From Lachnospiraceae bacterium (lineage in GTDB: Bacteria > Bacillota > Clostridia > Lachnospirales > Lachnospiraceae), in contig JAJQBQ010000056.1 in NCBI GenBank assembly GCA_021203205.1, positions 1-46,351 of the forward strand: 46,351 nucleotides of DNA, written 5' to 3'. The stretch's first letter is position 1; each line of letters starts with the position of its first letter. Position numbers and translations under genes: made by a program. This document shows, in pieces, positions 25,901 to 32,295 of this stretch. Under the pieces are notes generated by a model. That model made no database searches. It had not been told where the DNA came from and saw only the letters and a list, made by a program, of their open reading frames with translations.

Positions 25901-28299
25901 CCTTCCGGCGCCGATGTTTCTTTGATCCGGTATTCACCGCCGTTCGCGCTGGTATAGACCAGCTTCGTCTCCGGACTGCTCAGGGGAATCTCTGTTCCGT
26001 CAGAAAGGTAATGCTTTGTGACGGCGAGGTCGGTATAGGTTCCGTTCCCGTCGCCGTCGGTCAGTGTGCCGACTGTGCGCCAGGTTCCGCCGGTCCGTTC
26101 ATAGACCGTGAACACTGCTCCCGAGAGTGTCTCTCCGGTCGAATTGTCCGCTTTGGACAGGGACACATCCGCCGACACCCCCGTGTTCCCCAGCTTTGAA
26201 TCGCCGTAATTGTATGCTTCCATCGTGTCGTTGTACTTCGCGTTCAAAGCATAGGTAGCCGTATTGCTGCCGGCACTGCTGCCCTTTACATAGCTCCAGA
26301 AAGCGGAGCCGGAAGACCGGTAGCCGACCATCTCCGTGCCGTCACTGCTGATACCGTACCGGCTGTACATGGTTCCGGTCCAGCTGCCGGACGGAATCAC
26401 CCGCACCAGCCACTCCCACCCGGTCTGCGCTTCGTAGCCTGCGGGCGGCGTCGTTTCTTTGATCCGGTAATCCCCGCCGTTCGCGCTCGTATAAAACAGC
26501 TTTGTCTGCGCCGTATCCAGCGTCTTTTTTGCTCCGGAGGAACTGTAGTGGCAGGTGACGGAAATATTGGAATAGGTTCCGTTTCCGTCATCGTCTGTCA
26601 GTGTTCCCACTGCGTACCAGGTGCCGTTCACCCGCTCGTAAATCGTGAAAACCGCCCCGGTAACCGCCGTTCCGGTGATGCTGTCCACCTTTGTAAGGCT
26701 CAGCTTCGCGCTCTCCGCTGTGTTTCCGAGGCTTGTGCCGTAATCGTATGCACTCGCTGCCGACGTGTTGTACGCTGCGTAGTTGCTGTAATCTGCCGTG
26801 CCGCCCTCCTTAATGTAATGCCACACGGCGCCGTTCTCCGAAACCTTTCCGACAACCCAGCTGCCGGAGAGCCCGCCGCCAAGAACAGAAAAAAAGGAAG
26901 TGGAGCTCCAGGAACCGGCGGACTGCACCTTTACGTACCAGTACCAGGAGGTGCCCAGGGCCGTGTACCCCGCAGGCGCCGCCGTCTCTTTCACGCGAAA
27001 GCAGCCGTTATTGTACTGTGTCCGCACAAGCGCCGTCTTCGCTGTGGAATAGCTGTGCGCCGTGCCGGACGTGTCATACCAGCTTGTCAGGGAAATGTCG
27101 GTATAAGTTCCGTTCCCGTCGCTGTCCGCCAGTGTGCCGACGTCCAGCCAGGTGGAGGTACCGTTCACCGTGACCTGCTCCTGGATGGTGAAGGTCACGC
27201 CGGAAATAGCTTCACCCGTTGAAACATCCACCTTCTTCAACGTAAGGGATGCTTCGGGGGCCGCGGCCGTCGAAACCTGCAGAGTATCCGGCTTCCCGGT
27301 TCCCGTAATATTTGCATCCCAGCTCAGCAGACTCTGCAATTCACCGGTTCCGGTAATATATTTATAACTGTCCGAAACATATCGCCCGCTTCCGGTGGGT
27401 GTTACGGTAAATTGATACGTGGATGATGAATCCGAGATCGGGATTTTAACCGTTACCGTATCCGAGCTGCCTGTTCCGCTGGTTTTGCTGACGGAAGAAC
27501 CATTCGGCAAAGATGAGTAAGTTAACGTCCATCCGGTTGCGTTTGTTGTTGTGATATCCAGAACAATTTCATCATAGTTTCCCACAATGTTCTGAGATTT
27601 CAGTGAAATATCTGCCGTAGCCGACCGTTCCTCGCCTTCCACCGCCAGCACCAGCAGCTCCATCGCTGCTCTCCATGCCGCCTTTGACAGATCCGAGGTA
27701 CCCGCACCCATCGTGGAGTTTGATACCTTACCATTTGTGCCGTAGGCTCTTAAAGCGGAAGTCTCCCACGTCATGGCATTTGCGGTATTTTGCACCAGCG
27801 TAGTTCGCTCGTACCCGTATCGGGCCATCCACAAATGAATTGCCCAGGAAGTTGCGTAATACGCCAGTTCCTCCTTTTCCTGCGCACCGGAGCCGTAGGA
27901 TGCAAGGTTCACTCCACCGACGGTATAATCGGTTCCGCCATCGTAACCGTTCTGCATGATAACATACAGACCATCCAGGCATTCTTCGCTCGACACCACG
28001 TCTTCCAGGTCGGTGGAAGTCAGTGTATTGTCAAGAACCGTGGAGCCGCTCCACCATATACAATAAGTTGGGGTTCCGTCATCCTGATACATCAGGCCGC
28101 CGCCAAGGGCGCGACTCGTAGGATAATAATAAAATTTTATCGTTGATCGCGTATAGCGCTTACAACTGACATGACAGGATGCTTCCGCTTTTGCTTTCTG
28201 CGGTTCTGCCACAAAAAATATTCCGGCAGCCGCTCCTATCGACAAGATCAGCGCCAATATTTTAAAAACTTTGTATCTGATTTTTCGATTCATGTTCAC
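19936..28299 (-). CDS. Giant modular adhesin: thioester-like head, SpaA repeats, BspA/DUF285 LRR block, Cna-B and SpaA stalk, MPSTG anchor
   Basis: 2,787 aa. The start is a GTG at 28299 with AAAGGAGG at 7-nt spacing (an ATG two codons later is too far from it). Signal peptide in residues 1-40. Residues about 41-240 resemble a thioester adhesion domain: candidate Cys80 in TYCIWW, but the usual TQxA motif reads TSWA at 150-153. Then six repeats of about 165 residues (from about 353), each with a K/D start strand, GTLTDxDGxGTY, HY and a Y/F-RxxETxxPxGY box; between the fifth and sixth lies an LRR-like block of about 210 residues (about 1235-1447: TSMRGMFSYCTAL, LDISTFDTSG). Two Cna-B domains (about 1637-1834: KLWDDADD, KVWDDDDN) and eight SpaA domains (mostly LKTD...GY) follow. 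MPSTG at 2747-2751, helix and basic tail. First gene of the locus; probable long host or mucus adhesin. Confidence 0.92.
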   Translation of the reverse strand: MNMNRKIRYKVFKILALILSIGAAAGIFFVAEPQKAKAEASCHVSCKRYTRSTIKFYYYPTSRALGGGLMYQDDGTPTYCIWWSGSTVLDNTLTSTDLEDVVSSEECLDGLYVIMQNGYDGGTDYTVGGVNLASYGSGAQEKEELAYYATSWAIHLWMARYGYERTTLVQNTANAMTWETSALRAYGTNGKVSNSTMGAGTSDLSKAAWRAAMELLVLAVEGEERSATADISLKSQNIVGNYDEIVLDITTTNATGWTLTYSSLPNGSSVSKTSGTGSSDTVTVKIPISDSSSTYQFTVTPTGSGRYVSDSYKYITGTGELQSLLSWDANITGTGKPDTLQVSTAAAPEASLTLKKVDVSTGEAISGVTFTIQEQVTVNGTSTWLDVGTLADSDGNGTYTDISLTSWYDTSGTAHSYSTAKTALVRTQYNNGCFRVKETAAPAGYTALGTSWYWYVKVQSAGSWSSTSFFSVLGGGLSGSWVVGKVSENGAVWHYIKEGGTADYSNYAAYNTSAASAYDYGTSLGNTAESAKLSLTKVDSITGTAVTGAVFTIYERVNGTWYAVGTLTDDDGNGTYSNISVTCHYSSSGAKKTLDTAQTKLFYTSANGGDYRIKETTPPAGYEAQTGWEWLVRVIPSGSWTGTMYSRYGISSDGTEMVGYRSSGSAFWSYVKGSSAGSNTATYALNAKYNDTMEAYNYGDSKLGNTGVSADVSLSKADNSTGETLSGAVFTVYERTGGTWRTVGTLTDGDGNGTYTDLAVTKHYLSDGTEIPLSSPETKLVYTSANGGEYRIKETSAPEGYNAYTAWEWLVRVIPAADWADTALYRQLDPGNYSAEMIGYPTSSSTGIWTYIKSGNTAYYSHYAPYAKNASLYNYGTKLGNTPKGIDVTLTKVDAVTGDRLTGAVFSVEEKVNGSWYEVGTLTDSDGDGIYTDVSVTVHYSTNGKEQALAQAQTQLVYTEANGGEYRLKETAPPDNYEISEDWCWYVTVVREALWPSGSDTTGLTGTLLATGAAFRDDTWKVLQVSDTKAVMYVVQEGTADYSYYAMYDVNEDNRLVAGANTSYLLGNRGIPAGLTLDKIDYSSEELLSGITFEIQEYVNETWYTVGTLSESGDTAGTYDVIEITKHYYIGSGGSVKSKTLTEAEDELRYTSANGGLYRVVETGVPAGYQLAADWAWYVQVSSESTLKSASGYGDVLGGSDSEGYKVVGLTGTVFAVYSATDNSLTFYNRTTVPTVNSVFEGKSVTELYTGFDTETYGSKEAPWYTWAGQIQSITVADYGIRPVSTQYWFTNFKACTTADLSRLDTSQVTSMRGMFSYCTALASLDISTFDTSGVVSFLNMFLNCTALTKLDLSGFDVSAAADLSRTITAQSQSPFYAMFNGCTGLKTIYTSGNWYEETWALRCSMFSSCELLTGGNGTTFQTDDSALAVIDGRGISELSGKGYFTYRAAGVLAQTPDPSAEGYAMVVHYILTDGTADYSDYAACDTSGGNIAYNYELSDGKWVLANYLKELNLKLTKRGSNGQQLSGAEFTIQEKVGDTWYNIGTLTSGGGNYIYDTVNITCHYDEDGNKIELANAQAGLVLLSSNTGTYRVIETKAPGGYYCPTPDEWSWDLTVDETTLENDCLTTTATNDRLSNYAVSVYKLWDDADDYAGARPASVTVTLLKNGKTYGSSVTLSESNNWSYSWTDLDPGATWTITETSTRGYTATTTYTETSMQRIYTITNTYQTKTTEVTAVKVWDDDDNAAGMRPASVKVALYADGVKQGDSVTLSADTGWSYTWTKLKYYKKGSTSKKITYTVVEEEVSGYVQSKTSVTDSTGNLTVTMTNTITKIPFLKTDAAGNALAGAVLRIVDAKENTVAEWTTDGTAHVVYGLAAGSYILTEASAPDGYLRAAAVSFTVGEDGKLADGSTTLILTDENTSVNFLKTDAETGEALAGAKLSVTRAETGEEVLSWISGDGDTKASSVSVSSAYPNLKVTPQTDGSILAECLPVGEYILNETEAPDGYQVAAEVVFTVTETSTTQSVTIEDERCRELQILKTDAEGNAVIGATLALYQGNLTGTDEDALVELWVTDGTAHVLENIAVGTYTLFELYTPAGYVTAEPVTVTITEESGTVTAVMKDEPITVAVLKTDKTTGAALAGATLKVTDTQGNTVVSFVSGSGSVKASSITVGDSYQNQITTAALSDGSLKITCLPAGDYILTETKTPDGYVTAETVSFTVGEKTETQSVTMEDDHTKVQISKTDLTNGTDVANAELKVTDESGNTVLTWTTGEVISGTASITSVTVGSTYQGKIGTAAVVNADGNWAIEIDYLPTGTYTLTETSVPDGYVKAEAVSFTVEETGEIRKVEMQDDVTKLALYKMEAGTLVSETDGDGNVTRTYTSVAGATLALTDSAGNLIVRFTSGDAVTKAAVSEIGDAYKNLVYTEVTADGGVAVYRLPADTACTLTEESTPAGYITGTSVKFTTTESDDMAYIFMENDYTKLAVWKLDAETGEELPGALLQILDENGDVVAEWYSGSEEFVLDADGKEILIDSEGNVVTGLTQVTNADGTVTVYDANGNVVTDVTRLTEFVAAGAPHEIDRLAAGTYTLHEVSAPENYNVADDICFRIAADGTVTSLTAGTSVTLTDGVYTITMEDQAGVPIYISKADEYGNPLAGAVLALYEGDVTEVLLNGDKETLEAALIERWNTDGTDHLIEHVKKGTYTLVEESAPDGYALTSAMIVTVDGSQNPYYITVVNTPEMNMPSTGGAGMVPMTAFTGMMLGTLGGVLLFEKKFRLTGRKRA

Positions 28300-28990
28300 G
28301 GCATATCCTCCTTTCCTATGACGAACCGCAAATCAGTAACCGGATGACTGTTTGCCACGCCCCCGTCATCCAAAGGCATCTGACAGCCGACAAACGAAAG
28401 TTCGGCTGCGTTTCAGGCGAGGGTGGCAGGCCCTCTCATATGTCCCGGGAAAATCCGAATCATCTGTCTCTTCCATATCCAAAGCAGTAAGAAGAACAAC
28501 CCGCATAATCCGCATCGTATTTTCTTCCCGCTCCGTGGAATTTCCGATACAGCGACGCTGTTCAATCACACCCGCGGCATCTCCGGTATCTCCGAAGCTT
28601 TTCTTAAGAAGTATCATTATCCCCTGTGCTTTCATCGCCCCGCCGGAAGCCATCCGACGATCGGATTCCGATATTTTTCGCTCTTTTCCACACGGACAGT
28701 CGCCCCCTGTCCGGAAAGTCGTCGCGTATCGTATCCTTATGGCTGGCACTCTCGCGCCACACCCGGGAACGTACCTGATGATGGTATATGAAGTTGTCAA
28801 GGTACGTACACTTCGGAAAAATTTACCTCTACTCCAGTCAGACTCGGTTTTCCCTGGCAGGTTTCTTCTCAGATTTCAACCGAATTCCGGCAAAGGTGAT
28901 TTCCGTGAAACTTCACCGAATTTTCACGGAAACGATTTCAGTGAATTTCTGCCAAATTTGTACGGAGGTGAATTCAGCCGAATTTCTGCG
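28300..28990 (-). promoter_or_regulatory. Long (about 690 nt) 5' leader of the surface operon
   Basis: From the promoter at 28992-29020 to the GTG at 28299 there is no convincing gene. The leader contains the 36-nt repeats (28880-28987) and several perfect short hairpins: 28770-28808 (arms ACGTACC/GGTACGT), 28694-28712 (GGACAG/CTGTCC), about 28383-28408 (CAGCCGA/TCGGCTG) and 28342-28371 (GGATGAC/GTCATCC). A minus-strand open frame of up to 144 codons (28366-28800) crosses it but has no family resemblance; a 49-codon version starting MRIMRVVLLTALDMEE could be a leader peptide. I could not match the leader to a known riboswitch by eye. Confidence 0.5.
28880..28987. repeat. Three imperfect 36-bp tandem repeats in the operon leader
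   Basis: Units at 28880-28915, 28916-28951 and 28952-28987 share the pattern CC(G/A)AATT, then CGG or ACGG, GATTTC or GAATTC and a GAA-rich end. Adjacent units can pair: arms CCGTGAAA and TTTCACGG at 28903-28910 and 28922-28929 form a perfect 8-bp stem, and GGTGA/TCACC gives an alternative. The array begins just downstream of the predicted transcription start on the minus strand, so it would be the first part of the mRNA. Confidence 0.65.
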
Positions 28991-28991
28991 G

Positions 28992-29020
28992 ATTCTATCA
29001 GCCGCAGATTCTTTTGTCAA
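28992..29020 (-). promoter_or_regulatory. Sigma-A promoter of the surface operon
   Basis: On the minus strand a perfect TTGACA (29015-29020) and a TAGAAT (28992-28997) are separated by exactly 17 nt. It is the only strong promoter seen ahead of the co-directional run ending at position 31. The -10 box TAGAAT is also that of the rny promoter in this window. Confidence 0.75.
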
Positions 29021-29045
29021 CATTTTATTTGTTAAAATTCTCTTA

Positions 29046-29110
29046 ATATTTATAGGTTACACGCGATGCAACACGCTCGTTTTTGAATATGTGACATGGC
29101 CATGTAACAT
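29046..29110. repeat. Dispersed intergenic repeat, copy 1
   Basis: Shares with 37723-37799 the series TTTATAG, GCGAT(G/A)CAAC, CGCTCGTTT, AATATG and a final CATGTAACAT. This copy lacks the arm that makes copy 2 a long hairpin and carries instead a short palindrome (ACATGGCCATGT). It lies between the terminators of the phosphorylase gene and the surface-operon promoter. The rest of 29111-29172 is AT-rich with nothing recognised. Confidence 0.6.
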
Positions 29111-29172
29111 TTCAGGCTTTGTTATTGTTTACTTTTCATTTTGAAGCATTATTTGGGCTTCTGTCAGAATAT

Positions 29173-29205
29173 AAAAAAGGAGACTTCCTTCCTCTCGAAG
29201 TCTCC
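29173..29205 (-). terminator. Intrinsic terminator, second after pdp
   Basis: On the minus strand a 9-bp perfect stem (arms 29197-29205 and 29179-29187, 9-nt loop) is followed directly by six T residues (29178-29173). Confidence 0.8.
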
Positions 29206-29310
29206 TACTGATATAATGCAAATGATATTGAAGAAAAAATCATGACGTGATACATACTTTCACTTCCGGTATGATGCAAATCAGGAACATCAAAATGATG
29301 TCACAACCAA

Positions 29311-29386
29311 AAAAGACACCTGGATTTCTCCGCACCGGAGCCAACGCAAGGCGTTCACTCCATTTTTCGAAATCCAGGTGTCTTTT
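29311..29386 (-). terminator. Long-stem terminator with nested hairpin after pdp
   Basis: An 18-bp perfect stem (29311-29328 with 29369-29386), including A/T ends that give T-runs on both strands, encloses a 40-nt loop that itself folds (GGAG/CTCC around AACGC/GCGTT). It sits about 40 nt downstream of the phosphorylase stop and would end that transcript; it can also act on the plus strand. Between it and 29205 (about 105 nt) nothing was recognised. Confidence 0.75.
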
Positions 29387-29428
29387 CAGATGCTGATATC
29401 ATGATAAGAATAACGACACAACGTATCG

Positions 29429-30754
29429 TCAGTATTTTTCGATGCCGTTTTTCGACACTACCCAGCGGATCAGTTTTCCGGGTTCTACCGGAGTGCGCGA
29501 AAGGTGGCAGGCACCAAACAAAATATCCTTCGCCTCCTTCATGGAATCCAGGTCGTTTCCATGCATAGTCGCAAGCACATCCCCGTTTTCCAGTCTGTCT
29601 CCAACCTTTTTGTGAAGAACCACGCCCACGGACAGGTCAATCGCATCTTCCTTTCTGGATCTCCCGCCCCCAAGACGCTCACACGCACGGCCAATGCTTT
29701 CGCAGTCAATATGCTCGATGAATCCGCTGCTCTCCGTGATCAGATCCATAACAATGGATGCTCTCGGAAGCAAATCCGTATTTTCCGCAACCGCCGGGTC
29801 TCCCCCCTGCGCTTCCACCCACTGCGCAAATTTCTGAAGCGCAGCACCGGATTTGATGCTGTTCTCCATCATTCCGCGGGCTTCCTCATGATCGGTCACA
29901 CGGCCGGATACCTCCAGCAGGTACGTACCAAACACATAGCACAGTTCCATCAGATCCTTCGGCCCTTCTCCGTGAAGCGCAGCTATGGCCTCTCTTACCT
30001 CCAGCGCGTTTCCGACCGCATGCCCCAGCGGCTGATCCATATCCGTCACAATCGCAACCGTTTCTTTTCCGGCAGCCAGCCCCAGCGCTGTCATCTGCCG
30101 TGCAAGCTCGATCGCCTCACTCTCCTCCTTCATGAAGGCGCCGCTGCCGGTCTTTACATCCAGAAGAATCACATCCGCGCCGGAAGCCAGTTTCTTGCTC
30201 ATAATACTGGATGCGATCAGCGACATCTGCTCTACCGTGCCTGTCACGTCCCGCAAATTATAGATTTTCTTATCCGCCGGTACAAGATTCTCCGTCTGAC
30301 CGGTTAAGGCCAGTCCAATCTCACCCGCCTGTCGGGTAAACTGTTCCATGGAAAGACGGGTGGAAAACCCGGGAATACTCTCCAGCTTATCAATGGTTCC
30401 GCCCGTATGTCCCAGCCCCCGTCCCGACATTTTAGCCACGGTGAGGCCACATGCCGCAAGCATTGGGGCAAGCACAAGCGTAGTCTTATCCCCCACACCA
30501 CCCGTACTGTGTTTATCTGCCTTGCACCCCTTCACTGCCGACAAATCCAGCATTTCCCCGCTGTGAGCCATGGACAGTGTCATCTCTTCTGTTTCTTTCT
30601 CCGACATTCCCCGGAAAAAGATCGCCATCAGAAGGGCGGACATTTGATAATCCGGAATTTGTCCTCCCACATATCCCTGTATAATATAGTCAATCTCGTC
30701 GCCGGACAATTCCCGCCCATCCCGCTTCTTCTCGATCAATTCTCTGATTCCCAT
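29429..30754 (-). CDS. pdp: Pyrimidine-nucleoside phosphorylase
   Basis: 441 aa from the ATG at 30754 (MGIRELIEKK), which has GAAGGGAG about 10 nt upstream; an in-frame extension to 30823 runs into repeated leader sequence and is unlikely. It splits pyrimidine (deoxy)nucleosides with phosphate into base and (deoxy)ribose-1-phosphate in the cytosol, for nucleoside salvage. Family motifs: KHSTGGVGDKTTL phosphate-binding loop near residue 80, SGRGLGHTGGTIDKLE signature, KKLASGADVILLDVKTGSGAF, and the C-terminal barrel-sandwich part (GVVLHKKVGDRLENGDVLA). Length is normal for the family. Pyrimidine-specific dual-substrate enzyme versus thymidine-only enzyme cannot be settled by eye. It appears monocistronic, with two terminators behind it. 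Confidence 0.95.
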   Translation of the reverse strand: MGIRELIEKKRDGRELSGDEIDYIIQGYVGGQIPDYQMSALLMAIFFRGMSEKETEEMTLSMAHSGEMLDLSAVKGCKADKHSTGGVGDKTTLVLAPMLAACGLTVAKMSGRGLGHTGGTIDKLESIPGFSTRLSMEQFTRQAGEIGLALTGQTENLVPADKKIYNLRDVTGTVEQMSLIASSIMSKKLASGADVILLDVKTGSGAFMKEESEAIELARQMTALGLAAGKETVAIVTDMDQPLGHAVGNALEVREAIAALHGEGPKDLMELCYVFGTYLLEVSGRVTDHEEARGMMENSIKSGAALQKFAQWVEAQGGDPAVAENTDLLPRASIVMDLITESSGFIEHIDCESIGRACERLGGGRSRKEDAIDLSVGVVLHKKVGDRLENGDVLATMHGNDLDSMKEAKDILFGACHLSRTPVEPGKLIRWVVSKNGIEKY

Positions 30755-30780
30755 ACCCGGTCTCCCTTCACCGCTATACT

Positions 30781-30894
30781 TCGACTTTTTTCTCGTCCGT
30801 CCTTCGCCGTTTTTCATCGACATTTCTTTTGCTCATCCATCTTTCGCCGTTATTCTTCGACATTCCTTTTGCTCGTCTGTCCTCCGCCGTTGCC
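30781..30894. repeat. Three imperfect 36-40 bp direct repeats in the pdp leader
   Basis: Units start with TCGAC at 30781, 30817 and 30857 and end in a (C/T)CGCCGTT block followed by a few bases. On the minus strand each carries a purine run of the form GCG(A/G)A(A/G)GA that looks like a ribosome binding site, and two have a nearby ATG. The array lies just ahead of the true pdp start, within the 340-nt divergent gap 30755-31094; the rest of that gap holds only the aroF promoter, and no clear pdp promoter was seen. Confidence 0.6.
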
Positions 30895-31010
30895 ATTTGA
30901 GCTCGAAAAGCGACATGTTTTCCGGGCAGCGTTACTGATTCCGGCTGTTATTATGATTCACAATCGTCTCCGCCTGTCGGCATTTCGTTCCGTGCTTGCA
31001 ATAATTTCTG

Positions 31011-31039
31011 TTGAATTATTTCTGTCTTTGCCCTATAAT
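31011..31039 (+). promoter_or_regulatory. Promoter of the DAHP synthase gene
   Basis: TTGAAT (31011-31016), 17-nt spacer and a perfect TATAAT (31034-31039), about 55 nt ahead of the start codon, in the right orientation. Confidence 0.7.
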
Positions 31040-31094
31040 ATGCCCGTTCTGATTAAAAAATAAAGCATGAAGCACCGAAAGGAGTATACCACCC

Positions 31095-32129
31095 ATGAGT
31101 TTTGATTTTATACGCAAACTGCCGATGCCGATGGAGATAAAAGAGATTTACCCCATGCCCGCGTCGAGCGTAAAAATAAAAGAGGAAAATGACAAAAATA
31201 TCCGCGCGATTTTTACCGGAGAATCCGACCGGTTTCTTCTGATCATAGGTCCCTGTTCTGCCGACCGCGAAGATTCCGTGTGCGATTATCTCCTGCGGCT
31301 TCGGAAAGTACAGGAAGAAGTGAAAGACAAGATTCTCATTGTCCCGCGCATCTATACAAACAAGCCCCGCACCACCGGTGAAGGGTACAAGGGCATGCTT
31401 CACCAGCCCGATCCGGAAAAAAAGGAGGACATGCTCGCCGGCATTATTTCCATCCGGAAGCTTCACCTGCGCGCCATCGCCGAAACCGGTTTTACGGCCG
31501 CGGACGAGATGCTGTACTGTGAAAATTACCGGTATCTGTCCGATATCCTCTCCTATGTCGCAGTAGGAGCCCGCTCCGTGGAAAATCAGCTTCATCGCCT
31601 GACCGCCAGCGGCATGGATATCCCTGTCGGCATGAAAAATCCGACCAGCGGTGCCCTTTCTGTCATGCTGAATTCCATCAAAGCCGCCCACATGAGCCAC
31701 ACCTTCCTCTACCGTGGCTGGGAAGTCGTAACGACCGGTAATCCGCTTGCCCACGCGATTCTCCGCGGCTCTGTCAGCAAGCATGGACAGACGATTCCCA
31801 ACTATCACTTTGAGGATTTACAGTTGCTGTATGAGCTGTATCAGGAGCGTCATTTCCCCTACCCTGCCGTGATCGTGGATACAAACCATTCGAATTCCGG
31901 AAAGAAATACAAAGAGCAAATCCGCATAGCCAATGAGGTTCTCCACTCCAGAAGGCATTCGGAAGACCTGAGGCATTTTGTCAAGGGTCTCATGATTGAA
32001 AGCTATATCGAGGAGGGCTGCCAGAAAATCGGCGAGGGAACACACGTGTATGGGAAGTCCATCACAGACCCCTGCCTTGGCTGGGAGGATACCAGGGCAC
32101 TGATTCTTTCCATTGCGGAGCAACTGTAA
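31095..32129 (+). CDS. aroF: 3-deoxy-7-phosphoheptulonate (DAHP) synthase, class I
   Basis: 344 aa, ATG with AAAGGAG about 10 nt upstream. It condenses phosphoenolpyruvate and erythrose-4-phosphate into DAHP, the first step of the shikimate pathway to aromatic amino acids. Class I (AroF/G/H) motifs are visible: LLIIGPCSADR, RIYTNKPRTTGEGYKG, DEMLYCENYRY, GARSVENQLHR, VGMKNPTSG, and DTNHSNSGKKY with metal-binding residues. Length equals that of the E. coli AroFGH enzymes. It is the only sizeable plus-strand gene in the window and has its own promoter and terminator; no other aro gene is adjacent. Which amino acid inhibits it cannot be told. Confidence 0.95.
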   Translation: MSFDFIRKLPMPMEIKEIYPMPASSVKIKEENDKNIRAIFTGESDRFLLIIGPCSADREDSVCDYLLRLRKVQEEVKDKILIVPRIYTNKPRTTGEGYKGMLHQPDPEKKEDMLAGIISIRKLHLRAIAETGFTAADEMLYCENYRYLSDILSYVAVGARSVENQLHRLTASGMDIPVGMKNPTSGALSVMLNSIKAAHMSHTFLYRGWEVVTTGNPLAHAILRGSVSKHGQTIPNYHFEDLQLLYELYQERHFPYPAVIVDTNHSNSGKKYKEQIRIANEVLHSRRHSEDLRHFVKGLMIESYIEEGCQKIGEGTHVYGKSITDPCLGWEDTRALILSIAEQL

Positions 32130-32163
32130 CTTCTTCGGTACCACCAGAATCTATAAATACACT

Positions 32164-32188
32164 GCTGCCGGATCCCCGGCAGCTTTTT
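32164..32188 (+). terminator. Intrinsic terminator of the DAHP synthase gene
   Basis: Perfect 8-bp GC-rich stem (32164-32171 with 32176-32183), 4-nt loop, then five T residues. A second small inverted repeat (GTTTATT/AATAAAC, 32190-32209) follows. Confidence 0.85.
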
Positions 32189-32295
32189 AAGTTTATTGAA
32201 TCAAATAAACTGGAGTCAAAATTGGCTACATCCTCATGTGCTTTTGACCCTGGTGTCATCAAATACAGTTGCAAAAAAACCTTTCCCACACCAGT

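Noticed and set aside
28300-28520. Possible c-di-GMP or cobalamin riboswitch in the leader
   Set aside because: Fragments such as GGGCCTGCCACC and GATGACGGGGGCG look suggestive, but neither the GEMM core nor the B12-box order could be matched.
28366-28800. A 144-codon minus-strand frame in the operon leader
   Set aside because: No family resemblance, odd composition and no good start site; kept only as a possible leader peptide in the leader entry.
1-29020. Surface locus as a mobile genetic island
   Set aside because: Such loci are often transferred, but no integrase, transposase, tRNA or att-like repeat was seen in the window, and the left border lies outside it.
28352-29035. Plus-strand frame in which the 36-bp repeats read as 12-residue PN-x-x-G-x-(D/E)-F repeats
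   Set aside because: A 36-bp period always gives a 12-residue repeat; the frame lacks a start signal and runs against the operon leader.
32062-32289. 75-codon minus-strand frame between the DAHP synthase terminator and the SpoIIM-like gene
   Set aside because: Overlaps the end of the synthase gene and its terminator hairpin and has no start signal.
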